A DNA stretch of 64,000 nucleotides from Epiperipatus broadwayi (taxonomy: Eukaryota > Onychophora > Udeonychophora > Euonychophora > Peripatidae). The stretch lies in the NCBI GenBank assembly GCA_028023455.1, contig JAQFVV010006473.1, positions 794,702 to 858,701 of the forward strand, read 5' to 3'. Below are positions 38,556 through 54,641 of this stretch, piece by piece. Made by a program: the position numbers and the translations under genes. How positions within the stretch are numbered: position 1 is the first letter of the stretch; each line of letters begins with the position of its first letter. The notes beneath the pieces are model-generated. The model did no database searches. It had not been told where the DNA came from and was given only the letters and a program-made list of their open reading frames with translations.

Positions 38556-40590
38556 AGACAGATCGAAAACCGATCTTAGTTTCATGTGTTTAAGTCGGTA
38601 ATTCGAACTACTATTGCCGCAATGGGATTTTTCCATTTCAAGTCACAAAAATTGAACTATATATATATTTTATTTTTGTAAATAAATATGTAAAGATTCC
38701 GTGCATAAATGTCACAAATCATGAAATAATATTCGTGTGTGCGTGGTTTGTGAATTTATATCAGCTTAATTTAAAAGTTTCATTGCGGGTGTATTTGCTT
38801 AAATTTTAGCCTTTTAGAATTATACAAAGTCGTTTAAAAATACTGATCAAAAGTCACATTCCTTTGATCAGTGGTTTTAATTAAAATCTGTATTGTACAA
38901 ATGTATAGAGTAATTGAGTTGTACTCGAATTAGATAAGGAATTTATATTTGTAATTACTTTGTCAATTTAAAATTGCGTATTAAAGTTAAAGATAGCTGA
39001 AAACTGAACAATGGAAATGGATAATTGATATTGTATGGTCAAGCTGGATTGCTGAAGGCTAGAGAAAGTAGGCGGAGCCTAAAACAAAAACCAGACAGAA
39101 AGGCAACCGTGGCCATCGTGAGAAAACTAACATTCTAACTTTGACGGGCTGAGAGTAGACGCTCAAGCAAAGCGTTGCTAGAGAAATCTCTCCAACTTTT
39201 GTTAAGAAGTCCACCAGTAAACGTAATGTCGATGGGCTAAGTGCCAGGGCTGATCTCTGTCCCGCCAATTTGAACTTTGTGCCGCTGACTGATCATGTTT
39301 TATGTGCTTCACAGTTCCAGCTTCCAATCTCCAATGACTGCCTTCAGTGTTTCAAAGCGCCGTCTCGAAAAGGAGAACCGGATGAAGAAGGAGGGTACTG
39401 TGTTACTGAACTTTGAACTTCCCGGCTTAATGTTATAAGTTAACTGTCATCAAGAATCACTGTAATTTTTTGTTTCGTTTATACCTACTTTCAAACCTGT
39501 CAGTAATTCCCTTCCCTCTAGCTTTAGAAAATGTTTGTAAATATTGTATCTACTATATTTCAATGAAGATTTATATTTTCCTTACTTTGCTATAAACAAC
39601 GGCCAATAGAAATTCCCAACCGTTTAAAGCTGTTTATAATATTGATTATGTTATTTTAAAGGAGTTGTTAAAGTAAAGATTATTTCATATATTGAGGGCA
39701 GATATAAACACTTTATTAGTTCTTTGTTGTTTTGTCTACTATTGTAACCGATACTTCAATCTTAAATATGTACGGGTTTTAAGTTTATTATCTTGTTTCC
39801 TACATGAAATGAGAAATAGTTCTCAGTGTATAATTTGTTATAATGCTAGCCTGAACGACCTGGGGGAGTTAGGGGTTTCAGAGTAAACTTAATTAATTAT
39901 TGCTTTCGGGTCAGTTGATTCCCCAGTTTATGGAATAGTTATATCAGCCTGTTGCGCAGAAATGACGAATTGATTACCCGGTTTGGTATAATTCCTTTCA
40001 AACCCTTCGCACTGCCCGTGACTGTGGCAGCCTCCTCGCGGTTAGCGCGCCATACACCATAGGGGAAAAGCATCTTTCCCGGTTATCTCTGGATCACGGG
40101 TTCAAAGATCCGGCTGTTTGTAGTGTCCCGGGCACTTGGGGGCATTAAGCCTTGTCAAAGTACAAGGCGGTATTCCGTTGATGCAGCGGATTACTGTAGG
40201 GCCCAATCTAGGCAACCACTAGTACATCAATCTTAGATATCATGTTATACGAAACACCCTCCAACTATTCGTACCGCAGGTTCGAATCTATTGAATAAAA
40301 TAACTTAATAAAAACGTAGATAAATATTTTCAAGCTCAAAGCTCGATTCCCTTAGCCACCCGTCAATCATTTCACTACACAAATATTGGTATGAGTTTGT
40401 TTACCAGGTAAAATGATTCTAAAGACTAGTAGCTAATTATAATAGAATATTTACGGAAATCTTACCGTACTTTTGAATACTATATTTTAGCTTTCTATTT
40501 GTTATTAAACAATATTTACCTAATTTTGTGTCTTCCACCTCATACTCCGCTTTAGTCACCTACGTCTGTATTGACAACTAAAATATACAT
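38556..40590. repeat. Direct duplication, copy 2
   Basis: The second copy of the 36214-37960 unit, with many extra G or C bases relative to copy 1 and a visibly higher GC content. A ~600-bp GC-richer spacer (37961-38555) separates the copies. The indel-dominated difference pattern, absent from other duplicated pairs in this window, suggests poorly corrected long-read sequence rather than biological divergence alone. Confidence 0.75.
40020..40115 (+). repeat. tRNA-derived SINE-like head
   Basis: GGTTAGCGCGCC near 40040 resembles an RNA polymerase III A-box, and CACGGGTTCAAAGATCC near 40095 resembles a B-box with a 3-base disturbance. The spacing is tRNA-like. The equivalent stretch of copy 1 is unrecognisable. 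The sequence quality here may be poor, so family assignment is not possible. Confidence 0.4.
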
Positions 40591-40778
40591 ACATTAATGA
40601 GTACCGATACCAGGTATAATAGACTATATAAAAACGAGAATTTAGTCTGTGTTCTGGTTGAGCTGTAAAGGGAAAGGCTGTTATAAAGCACATCGGTTGG
40701 CAACGGGGTTGGTTGAATTCGTGGCTTGATTTATCAAACGGACTGGGGAACCGGGACGTGGAGAGCGGGTGGTTAACC

Positions 40779-40779
<1 letters not shown>

Positions 40780-40833
<54 letters not shown>
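40780..40833. repeat. (TA)n microsatellite
   Basis: About 26 TA units end the GC-richer zone. Confidence 0.95.
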
Positions 40834-40836
<3 letters not shown>

Positions 40837-41626
40837 ACCAATCACTTCTATTTTTTTTTTTGATCACCAAGGATACCACTAAGTCACTAATGACTTAGAA
40901 AATTTAATTTACAGTGATCAAGAGTTGATAATGATGAATTCTACCAGCTAGACAAAGGGAGAGAAAGAAATATTTATAATTGTTCAAACAATTGAGAAAA
41001 GAACACAAAGGAAAATGTTAGCCAAAGTAATTTTAAATAATTTTAAAGTTTATTAAATTCAAAAAGAAAATAAATCCCAGGCAAACAAAATATAAAAGTT
41101 TGGCCTAGATTCTTCTAGTGTAATTATTATAGAGTGTATAAAATATTGAAAACATTAAATACCCTGAAAGATAAGTTTGTTTTTTTATTTATAATTTAAA
41201 AAGTGGGATTTATAATATCTCCCTGCCAGTAATTTATAAAAACTAATTCCAGTTTTCCTATTTAGAGATTTCAAAAATAAAACTGCAAGGAATACAATGA
41301 AATAGCACAGGTGAGCTTTCCTTGATATAGAATAAGTCATCTGAACCAAGAAAGTCATATGTCTGCAGAACAGCTCATGATTAACCATATGCAAGGTGAT
41401 TCACAGTTGATCCAAACACAAGACAATAAAGCAAATAGAACAAGAAAAAAATTACAATTATGCATAATCTTAAATACAAAAAAAAAAAAAAAACAAATCT
41501 CCGATTTAGAAAAAACAGAACAATACACTTGGTAAATCACCAGCCAAAAGATTTGCAGTCTTTAGGAAATGCAAACTGAACTTATTTAAATTAATTACCA
41601 TATAAAAAAGAAGGACAGGTATGTTA
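40834..41626. other. AT-rich, no gene seen
   Basis: Nothing supportable beyond a poly-A run near 41479. It leads into the TIR element. Confidence 0.55.
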
Positions 41627-41634
41627 AAATAAAA

Positions 41635-42869
41635 GATACTAATTGGTAGGTCAGGCCAGCCACTTAGTGATGATGTTTATCTGCTAAAAATCCAGAAATA
41701 TGCTGTTTACACAGTCCAATATTTTTGTGCTTTTACAGAGAAACTTATAACCTATAGAACAGTCCTGTTCATATTAGCTGCTGCATCCTTATATGACATT
41801 GTATACAAATATTATGGAATGCTAATATATTTTGTGACACTATGCAAATACGCACAATTAACAGATTGCTATTGTATGATGTGAGGATATAGGGAATTCA
41901 AGTGGCCATAACTGTTGTAATATGCATTTGTATTAAAGATCTTACTTTCTATCCAACATATTATTTGATACAAATAATTGTAAGATCATTGCTAGGCTTC
42001 TTTACAAATTTTGGAATGTGAAAAATTTTGCAAAAGGTGATGGCCAAGCACCTTTCCCCAGAACTCATGCAAAAAGTCATGCAAATTATGAGACAAATAA
42101 AGCGTCTGAGGTTGTATGTAGTTTTGGAAATCATAATCTTGATTTGATCAATGCTGACAAATTAGTTATCAACCCCACTTCACCCATCCCTGCCAAAACA
42201 AACATTAAAATAACATAAAAACTTTTGACTTTTTCAACTTTTGTTTTCTCTTTTTTTTTGTTTAAAAAATATGGTGACTTTTTTTTGAGATATATGGTGA
42301 TTTTGGTTTTGCATTTATTTGTATATAGCTCATATACTAAAACTTTTTTTAAAACCAATTTTTATTGTCTTTTTGTAAAAATAAAAACAAACCAAAAATA
42401 ACTTTTGTCTCTATCTTTTGTCTCAGTGATGACAAAGTATTTCCATCTCCTCCAAAAAATTAAAATAAGATCAAAACTTTTGACTTTTTCAACTTTCATT
42501 TTCTTTTTTCTTTTTAAAATATGGTGACTATATGGCAATTTTTCTATTGACTTTATTTGTATTACACAATGTCTATTTGCCATTTTTTCAAAAGAAAATG
42601 TACAAACATTTGAATAAAATCATGCATCATCAATTATTTACAAGAATGTCAAAATATTAGTAAAAGAAGTCTGATCAAATGTCAAAAGATGTCAAAATAT
42701 CAAATGCCCAAATATTTTTTAAAAAGGTGGAGAAAATGTAAAAATATTTTAATAAAAGTTGAAAGAAAATGTAAAACTATTTTTAGTCAGCTCCAGATCA
42801 ATATAATTGTGTGATTTTAGCAGAGAAACATTGCCACCAAGCAGCTGGCCTGGCCTACCGATTAGTACC
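41635..42869. mobile_element. 1.2-kb element with ~55-bp terminal inverted repeats
   Basis: The left end (41635-41690) and right end (42815-42869) are inverted copies with about 85% identity. The left reads TACTAATTGGTAGGTCAGGC and the right, on the other strand, TACTAATCGGTAGGCCAGGC, both continuing to TCTGCTAAAA. It is flanked by AAATAAAA at 41627-41634 and 42870-42877, an 8-bp duplication in low-complexity sequence. If TA inside the tips is the real duplication, a Tc1/mariner-like element is the alternative. The interior has a duplicated ~115-bp segment (42227-42350 and 42475-42590, sharing ACTTTTGACTTTTTCAACTT and ATATGGTGACT) and no transposase frame. The superfamily is not recognised. 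Confidence 0.72.
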
Positions 42870-42877
42870 AAATAAAA

Positions 42878-45180
42878 TTACAAATGTCTGCCAAAGCATT
42901 TATCAAGGGTTAGTAAGATAAAAGAGAGAAGTATACAAAGCATATAAAATAAAAAGATAAATAAGTACAAATATGAAAATATGGAATCTTAAAACTAAGT
43001 CCAGCATACACTATAAATAAAATACATAATAAATGCTTAAAGAGATTTAAATTTGAATATGCAAAATGTATTACAAAGTGTAGTTTCTTTTAAGATTAAG
43101 CTGAGATTTTAATAAGAGATTTAAACCCTGGTAAGAATATGAAAACATTTTACCTCAAGGCATAATGTTAGATCTGGCTGATGTCTTTCAGCAGCACACA
43201 CAGTTTATTTCATTTGAAAGTTCCTATGAAGACTGGTTTCCATTTATATGTTCAGGAGACTGGAGGCCATCCTAGGGATCAGTTCTTGTTCAGTCTTTTA
43301 CAACATAATCTTGAAGGAACAGCTTGGGATCTGGGGTCTTTTTTGGGTTGGATTAGCATGGTATGTTGTAGATAAGATTCATGATGACATGTAGTTTTGG
43401 CATTCTGCAGAGATAATCTTATTTAGAAACTGAAAGACAGTAATATAATTTCAGCAGAATTTTCTAATGGCAAACAGCAAAAAGTAATATTAGCAATGAT
43501 GCTCTTCAGAAGCAAGCAGCACAGTAATTTGAATCATAATTAAAAATATTGTACGAAGTTGAACCAATACATGTCACAAGTAGAATAAAAGGAATAGCTG
43601 AATAATAATTACTCTGAAATGCCAGGGTTATTTATATGCACTCTTATCTTCCATGTTATCATTTAATTAGAAGTTTTTGCTCAGGGCAAATCTCTATCTC
43701 AGATTTAATCTTATTTAAAAGACTGACCAGGGTTTCTATATTATACAAAATTAATTAAAAATACTAATTGCAAAAATTAAGCCTCAGCTTTTCTTTTTAA
43801 AATTATATTACAATTAAAAATAAAAAAAACAGGAATGCAATTAAAACTTTCCAAAATTTAATGCTTTCTCAAAAGAAACTTTTCAAATTAGAATGTTTTT
43901 TACAATTTGATTTAAAAAAATAAGTGTCAAAAAAGCTTATTTTTAAACTAAAAAGTAAAATTAGAGAAATTTTAAAATATAGCTGCATTTGTGCATTATA
44001 ACATATAAACTTTTTAATAACTTTATAAAAATAAAAGTTAGTTTTTTTAATTTTGTGTTGGTACTTTTGAACTGAATAAAACATCCGATTCAATATATAT
44101 ATATATATATATATATATTGAGATGTAACTTTACTATTCTAATAATTAATTTAGGTGCAACATTGTATGTTGTCCAAGAACAGATGTAATTTCTTTTTTA
44201 CATTTTTTAAAAATAAATGTGATATTATATATATATATATGCAAATATTAAAATATTTGTTTATAATGTTAGTGCCCTTTTGTATGGGTCTCCATAAATT
44301 GTTATATCAATTTATTAAAAAATTTTAAATTTAAGATAGATTTCAGCTATATGATGTTGATTTTATTTATAATAATCTTTCAAAAATTTAATTAAAGTAA
44401 ACTATGAATATTTGATATGTGAAATTGTGCTAATATTTGAGGGAGACGTTTCAGTGAAAAAATGATAATATTATATAGTTGGGAAAACTGGCCATGATCA
44501 ATACTGCATTAATAAATTTTATAAATAAATGTTAAAAGCTAAAAGTTAAAAAAGACAAGTTAAAATTAAATGCATATATATTTATTGTTGATAAAGATTA
44601 ATATTTAGTAAGTGAATATAAATATTTTGTTATTAATAGTATATAATAGAGGGTTAATATTTGATTTTATAATATTGAATTATTATTTTAAAGTTGTTAT
44701 AGTATATTATTTTTTTTAAAAAAATATTTATTTTCTAAAATTGAATTGTTAGTTTATTTTTAGATAATTACAAGCGTTTATATTTGTGTTGTAAGTCAGG
44801 TGACAGATAGACATATGTACACATATGCATGTAAGTTTTTTTAGTAAAGTTGCAAAACTGTTTAAAAATTCTATTATAAAATTTATAAATATTATATTGG
44901 CTATCATGAGATAAAAATAAAAATAATTAGTGTGAAATATTAAATCTGATTTTTAAAATACTGTTTAAAAATATAATGAATAAAAATAGACTTAGTTTGT
45001 TTAGAAAAATAGTCTTATAAAAGTTAAAAGTGAAATAAAGTAAAATATATTTTTAAAAAATGTTAATGGATTTAAATAAATGATAAAAATTAATTTAAGA
45101 ATTAAATAGTGTAATAAATAATAAATATTAAATAAGTCATTATTTATTTTTAATTTTGTGTTGTTGGTAAGATATGTAAA
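42878..45180. other. AT-rich, no gene seen
   Basis: It contains (TA)n at about 44092-44119 and 44226-44240. An isolated GACGTTTCAGTG near 44446 recalls, in reverse, the GAAACGTC motif of the PLE-related inverted repeats, but no further match supports it. Confidence 0.5.
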
Positions 45181-45204
45181 TAGGCTAGCAAGGTGATTGT
45201 TTAA

Positions 45205-45265
45205 TTTACCAATCAAGTGGGTAATTTATTCCGGTATAAAAACCGAGGTTCAATTGTTCAGAGGG
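45205..45265 (+). promoter_or_regulatory. CCAAT/TATA/Inr-like promoter
   Basis: CCAATCA at 45209-45215, TATAAAA at 45235-45241 and an initiator-like TCAGA at 45258-45262 have near-ideal polymerase II core-promoter spacing (TATA to initiator A is 25 bp). The TATA box lies inside a small GG-TATAAAAACC-G context that is GC-richer than the surroundings. It could be the promoter of the repeat family or of an unrecognised gene. Confidence 0.45.
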
Positions 45266-45470
45266 GTGATTGTGTTTTCTTTTAAGTGAAGTGTGCTATT
45301 AAATATAGCTAAGTAAAAAATTATAGACGCTCTCGTAATAGTTTCTTAATTTATAAGAGAGTAATTCTAAATAATTTTATAAAAGTTTACCATTTAATAT
45401 GCAGTGCTAATTTATTTATAGTTCCCTATTGATCGTCTCTATCAAAGCTCAATTTTACTATCAAATAATC

Positions 45471-45602
45471 ATGAAAATATCGTATAATGATAAAATGTGT
45501 TGGAAACCTTATATTAAAAATATAGTGAACACTGGATTAACTAGGAGAATTACTAGTTGGATAAAAATAATATATTGGACATTATATGAATTTAAAAGTT
45601 GA
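45471..45602 (+). CDS. Hypothetical 43-aa ORF
   Basis: The first sizeable ATG frame after the promoter-like block encodes 43 residues with a balanced composition including three Trp and one Cys. Nothing is recognised. It may be a first exon, a decayed transposon frame or chance. Confidence 0.2.
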   Translation: MKISYNDKMCWKPYIKNIVNTGLTRRITSWIKIIYWTLYEFKS

Positions 45603-46124
45603 TTATAATTAATTTTTTATAAACAAATATTTTAAAGAAAGATAAATACTTCTTTATGAAGAAAGTATTTTTAAATTATATATTTTAATATATCTTTTGG
45701 TAAAGATATGGAAGTTAATAATAATTGCAGAAATACTTGCCTTATTAAGTCTTTGTTATTTAAAAGACTAGAGGTCGATAGATTTTTAAAAAACTGATAA
45801 TTCGAAAATTTAATTGATAAATAAATACCTATAAAAAACGTTATAATATTTAAATTCTATATGCTGGTTATATAGAAAATTTAAAAAAATGTTTTGCTGA
45901 ATATTTAAAGAAATGCACACAGAAGTATACGAGGATATCCAAGTCAATTTTTATAAAAACTTAAATTAAACATTTAACTATTGATTAATCCTAGGAAGAT
46001 AATAACTTTTAAATAAATCCGGATCCTATAAACTGTTTAAATTATTATTTTGTTTCTTTATGGTGGAACTTATTTTATCTTATTTTTTTTAAAAAAAAAC
46101 GTTTTCCATTTATTTCATAAAAAC

Positions 46125-46235
46125 TGTTTAAACACGTGACGTACCGGAAAAGGAAGTGGTGTTGGTAAAATGTTGCGCCTAGGAAAAAGAACAATTGTGG
46201 GTGGAAAGAAGACACCGTTGGATTTTATGTAACAT
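46125..46235 (+). promoter_or_regulatory. CpG-containing cluster of E-box, CRE-like and ETS-like motifs
   Basis: CACGTG (46133-46138), overlapping TGACGT (46137-46142), ACCGGAA (46143-46149) and AGGAAGTG (46151-46158) sit within 26 bp, and CpG is locally frequent in an otherwise CpG-poor region. An ATG at 46170 opens a 20-residue frame ending at 46232. It looks like a housekeeping-type promoter or first exon, but no downstream exon is identifiable. Confidence 0.3.
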
Positions 46236-48544
46236 ATTTTGTTTTCTTAACTAACATAGATATTTAATTATTTATTGATCTATTAGACACTTAATTTCAT
46301 AAAGTTTATTTTTTTTGTAATTTTACAACACGTAATATTTTAAGAATAATTGTTGAGTATAAAAGTGATATTATTTTGTAAAACTATAATCCTGGAGGAC
46401 ATCGTTTGGCTGATTATATATTGGAGTATCATTTATGGTAATAATTATATAATATTAATAATTTAATGTATTTTGCTTTGTTTTCTTTAGATAAACCAAA
46501 TATTATTTGATTGTTGAGTGAATGTATAAATATTTAAAGAATATACACGCATAATATCATTAATAATAGTTTTATTTTAATATGCATACTTTATTTTATA
46601 ATATAAATTTATTACAATGTAATAAGAGAAATCCAGAAATAATTATATGATTCTTTCGTGAATAAACTTTAATGTTTCTGTTACAATATTAGGAATTTGA
46701 TTTATTATATTAGTATGAGTCATTTATATTTATTTTCAAGTTAGTAAGAAGTAAAAAAAAATATATATATATTTTTATTTTTTTTATTAGACAAGTTAAA
46801 TTAATTTTATATAGAAATTTATATTTTGTTTGAAGGGTTTATCATATATAGATGATGAGATATAAGAGAGTTTGGATAGTCATTTTTTTTTAAAAATTGG
46901 TAAGCTGATACTGAAGTTAAATAAGATTAGAATGATATTTGAAGATAAGATTTTATTAAGAGGGAATAGGAATAACAAGTAGAGAAGAATAGTAGTTTAA
47001 ATGGAAAAGAATCATAGAATTTTATTTTAATATAATAACTTTATAAAATTGGTAATTTGTAAATAAAAATTTTGTCTTCACAAAATTGTTGAATAATTTT
47101 TAAATATTATTTTAAGAAAAGAACATATGTATTGCATATTTTGGTAAGACATATATTATGAAATTACATCAGAATGAAGTAAATAATTATGTAATCAATA
47201 AAAGTCACATAATATTACAAAGTTATATCAATCTATACATTAGTTGATATTTAGTTAATGCTAATAATAAATGTAATACATAATAGTTACATTATAATAG
47301 AAATAGCTATAATACTTAAGTGGAGTAGCATTTTAATTGTTAAAGTTTGTTTATTTTACATGTGCTACATAAGTGATATTTTACATAAAAGCCTTCTATT
47401 GTACTAAGTGATTATAAATGATATTTAGTAAAATATAAGTTCATAAACTCAATTAAATGTTACTGATAAAACATTTAAGAAATGTATGGATTATTTATTT
47501 TGGATTATGGAAATAATAACAATGTAAGAATCTTGTATTATTATTATTTTTCTTATTTTTATTTTTCTTGATTTCCACTTGTAATGTAAATAATGTATAT
47601 AAGTTGTTTATTAAAGTTGATGTAAATAAATTTGTTTGTTTTAAAAGTGTGTCGAATTCATTATTTTGCACCACAGCATTTGACAACAGATAATTTGAAT
47701 AAAACATAATATTTGCACAATATGAATTAAATTATTATTATTTTTTTTTAAAAAAAGAAATACAGTAATTTTCCTAATATAATTTATAGAAATTCATTGA
47801 CATTAACATATTATGTTATAATGGTCACAAAATAATTATAATGCACAATATAAGAGTATAATACTATTTATTGCCACATATTATTAAATTATAAGATTTT
47901 ATTATATTCTCAATTAAGATACCATATGAAGATGAAAGACATGTAGATGATTTACTTGTTTCTTAATGATTAGTAGTATAATAAAATAGATAAGGTTAAC
48001 TTATACACTGGAGATTGCTATCATTAGTTATTTATTATTATTATAAGTTAGGTGTAGTTAGGTTTGATATTAAATCCCTTATCATGCCTATCTGCAAGAA
48101 GTATTATTACTTTAAGATAATTAAAAGAACCTGAGATTATTTAGTTATATTTCTTTGATAAAAAGATTGAGATTTATTTATTACTATTATTGAAGTCAGT
48201 TAATTTTATAAAAGACATAGGAGTGCTATAGATGTATTAGTGAGATAATAAAGAGGTAATAGTATTCTTATGCCATTGAGATAATGTCTTAGAAGACATG
48301 GGCTCAATGTAAATTCAAATTACCACTTGTAACTTCACTTCATAGTCTCATGATTTAATAAATATTTATTTAATTAGTGCATGATATTGAACCATATTAA
48401 TTTTCTGTTAGTTGTACTAAATCTGATAAGATATAGTATTATAAAAATATATTAAAAATAGTTATACATATTTTAGCCGAGCATAACGATTTAATTGAGC
48501 TAGTCATATTTTAAGTTATATTATATATTTCTGGAAGTGAGGGT

Positions 48545-50895
<2,351 letters not shown>

Positions 50896-51317
50896 TCAAA
50901 ATTACCCAGAATCCACAACTTAACCAGATTTTTTAAAAAAAATTCTAAAGCACAACCAATGGTTTCACTGCTACTTTTCAAGTATAGAGAACTACAAAAT
51001 AACAATATATTTAAACTAAACATTACCCACAATTTCACTCACCTTCCATACACCTTTAACATAAAAAGAACTTAAATAAATTAATTGCTTTAGAATTATA
51101 AATTTTTAAAAATAAATATTCTTTAATTCTTTTTTATTTCATTTCTCTCAAAGAAGACAACCTTAGCTTTATCAAAATTAATAGTGTGGCCTCTACCTTT
51201 TTCATGGATATATAAATTAGAACTATGATAATTATTTCTAACCCTACTTTTATGTACTGCTATTCTATCATTTAAGCTATATAAAAGTAGGATTAGAAAT
51301 AAATATCTTAGTTTGAT
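50896..51317. mobile_element. Fourth PLE head-to-head pair
   Basis: The left arm (50896-51277, minus) carries the family-1 3' tail and the GIY-YIG C-terminal region. Its open remnant (within 51123-51338) reads DRIAVHKSRVRN, YIHEKGRGHTINFDKAK and FFERNEIKK, nearly the intact protein. At 51278 the sequence switches to the plus strand (ATAAAAGTAGGATTAGAAAT then ATATCTTAG), matching 3868-3905 of the intact copy. The right arm is lost after about 40 bp, where the other repeat begins. The outer left end adjoins a TA-rich stretch. Confidence 0.75.
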
Positions 51318-54300
51318 ATATATTCTAACCTCCCCCACCGCTCGTCCTCCAAAATTTATATACTGTTTAAATTCCGGGTTCTAGCTCAGTTACCAAATAA
51401 ATAAAATAAAATATCCAGCATTAATTAAAATGATTACTAGCTCTAATTTTTAAAATACAAATACGGTTATATTTTAAAATGAATTAACAAATATTTACTA
51501 TTTTCATGAGACATGGAGTGACGACACGGGGAACGAGATAGACTACATTGAGATATTATCCACAGGATACTATCTCAATGGCATAAGAACACTATTCCCC
51601 CTTTTTACTATACCAAATAACTAACTCATAGTATTCTTACGACTTTCCAAGCTCTATTCACTACGATTAAAATAATAATCATGTCTTAATATTCTTTGTA
51701 ATAAGAATCTAGCTCAATTAAATAAAAATGAAGAAAATAAATAAAATAAATAAAATGAAATCTCAGGTTCATAAATTGTATTCTAACTGATTTAAAATTA
51801 CGGTAGTAAACTATGAAAAGGGAATTTTATGTCATAATTCACTACGCAGCAACTAACAATAATAAATAATAATAATAACAACAATAGTATAATATAATCT
51901 TATTACTTCCTAAATGAAATAAATAAATACGTACGTGGTAGTATTTTAATAATCTGACAACAGAATACGTGTGGCAACATTAGCATATATTTTAATGTAA
52001 TATTGTGGCAACCTACTTATGACCAATAAATAATATAAAATTATTTATTATTTAATTTCAACATACCAATAAATTCTCAAAATTATTATAACACTTTTAT
52101 GTTTACCCTTTGTGCAAAAACTATATGTCTGTTTCAATTATAAATGTATCGTGATATCATGCATCCATGTGGAGAAATAACAACGCTGACACAAAACTTT
52201 AAAATAAATTTACAACAAAGTTTATTAATAACATAATAAATAACAATATTTTACATTATGTACATTGGATATCCTTACTCTCCTATCACAAATTAGTTTA
52301 CTAGTTTATAAAAAAAAAAAAATCAAACTTCTATTTATTTTTCCTAGTTAACTCTTATCTTTTAAATGCTTAAGAAAATACAGTATTATTATTATTGGAT
52401 TTCTTATTATGGTTAGCTTGTTACAAAATGTATTTCTTATCGGATTATCATTAACACTTTGTATCCCTACTATTATTAAAATTATATTTTTACAAAAAAT
52501 TACATTCGTATTAAAAATTATACAAAATAATAAAATTCTAGTTTTATATTGGTTGTATGGAATCCTACAAATTCAAAAAAAACATTCTTCTACATTCGGT
52601 ATTAAGTTTTATTGTTCATTATCCGATGTTTACTAATCCTAATATATTCATTAAAGCTTTACTTCGGATGATATAATTACAACCATTAACATACTATGCA
52701 CAAATATATGTTTATTACACACTATTGAATTATTTTCTTAATAAATATGCAATATTTATTTTCTAAAACATTATTTAAAAACATTCAAATTTTATTATCA
52801 CTTAAAAAAAAACTTTGTTTAGATTTCTCTTTTTTTAAAATCTTATATTCATTTCCGAATTAATTTTAAACTGTATTATATGATTCTTTCTCTCTTTATG
52901 ATATTTTGGACTTTCAACTTTAAAATTACACAATTCTATACATTCCAGCAAATAAACTATTCTTACATAAACGATAACATATTTTCGATTCTATTTTATT
53001 CATTATTTCTTTGAAAATATCTTTCTGACGATGCAGATTCACGAAATAAGGATAGCGAAGATAGATGCATAGGATCAAAATATAACTAGAATATTACTCA
53101 TCATAAACCTTGACAATAATGGCACAGTGAATTTAAAAGACACTATAGAGGAGTGACCTTTGTCTGTCTACCAACCTCTATTATAGGGGTGATGCTAAAG
53201 CTATTTCTTCAGCTTTATTATAACATCAAAAAGTTTAAAGATATGCAAAACACTGTCCAAACAATATGTGTTCAGTCATAGGGCTTAGTTTACTATACTG
53301 AAATCACACAAACTAACTATGATCCAAATACTTTATGTTTCCTATTTCTTAATAAAAATATCATCTTGGTTTCCTCTCCACTAGTACTACCAAGTCACTA
53401 TCCGATCTTATTTCTCAAGATTTTTCTATACGGTACATCGACAAATACCTATCTGCATTTCTAACAATAATAAAATTCATTTATTTCAACTATTCCGCTG
53501 TTCTTTAAGAAAATCTTTTTACTACTTTCCTCGTATATTTTATCATATACAAACTATTTTAAAATATCTGAATACTTTATCACATGAAAGTTCAAAAGAA
53601 TCACACAATTGCTCTGTCAAATTATATTATTAATATACTTTAAATAACTTATTGCATGCATATTCAAAATTACTCCTATCTCATAATATGTCAAAAATGT
53701 TGTATAAAATGTGTACATAGAATTTAAACTTTCACACATCATTCTTAATCAATAGACGATCTAAAAAAAAATACATTATGCATTATAAATAAATATCAAA
53801 ATTACCAAAACGATCTTTATCTTCTCGATCGTGTTCCGTAGGCTTCACCATCCCATTTATTCTTGTAGATATAAAACTTCCACACATACACTTTATTTTT
53901 AAAACAATATTTCTATCATTCTATCAAGCTATTATATTCAATTTTTTAATATTACTAAATTTATGTTTATATGTTTTCCCTAATCTCACATAACATTTTA
54001 TACTTAAAATAAATTAGTAAAAATATTTAAACTATATTTACGGTACTTCTTCATCGAATGTTCTTGAAAATCGTTCATATTAAAGCTAAAAAAAAATATA
54101 TATTATTTCTTCTTCAGTCACTTAATGTTCTATTTTAAGTAAAACAATTATTGCTCTGTTTAGTAAATATTCATAGATGACAATCCTTGGTTTTCATAAT
54201 ATTGAACACAATTATTAATTCTGATATTCTCTTCTAATATTGTCTGCTAGTATTTTCCCATGCGACTTTTCCGATGCATCTTCTAGGTACTTTATTTAAA

Positions 54301-54641
54301 TATTCAATAAATTTTTCTGTTTTCCATGGATCCATTTTCATTAAGTAATTTAAATTTCCATTTTCCAAATCAAGCCTTTTCTCCAATGAATATTTTGTAA
54401 TATTTTAATTCTTCTTAGATAAAGTTTTTTCTTTGGTTCCTTTTGTATATAACACAATAACTCTTTCATATTATTCTATAACTTTTTCTTTATTTTAAAA
54501 TTCTGGTACGATATTTTTAATAATGTTTTCCTTTAAAAGATAACATTCTTTCTTCATTAGACTTTTACATAATTTTTCTTTATAATAAAAACGCATCTTA
54601 AATTTTTCCATAGAGAAGAATAAAATAACTTTAAAGTAGCC

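Noticed and set aside
42018-42218. 66-residue frame with a protein-like composition
   Set aside because: It lies inside the TIR element and has no recognisable transposase or zinc-finger motif. Too short to support.
44440-44470. GACGTTTCAGTG as another PLE terminal inverted repeat
   Set aside because: Only the 12-base motif matches. No inverted partner, stem or (TA)n-flanked structure is nearby.
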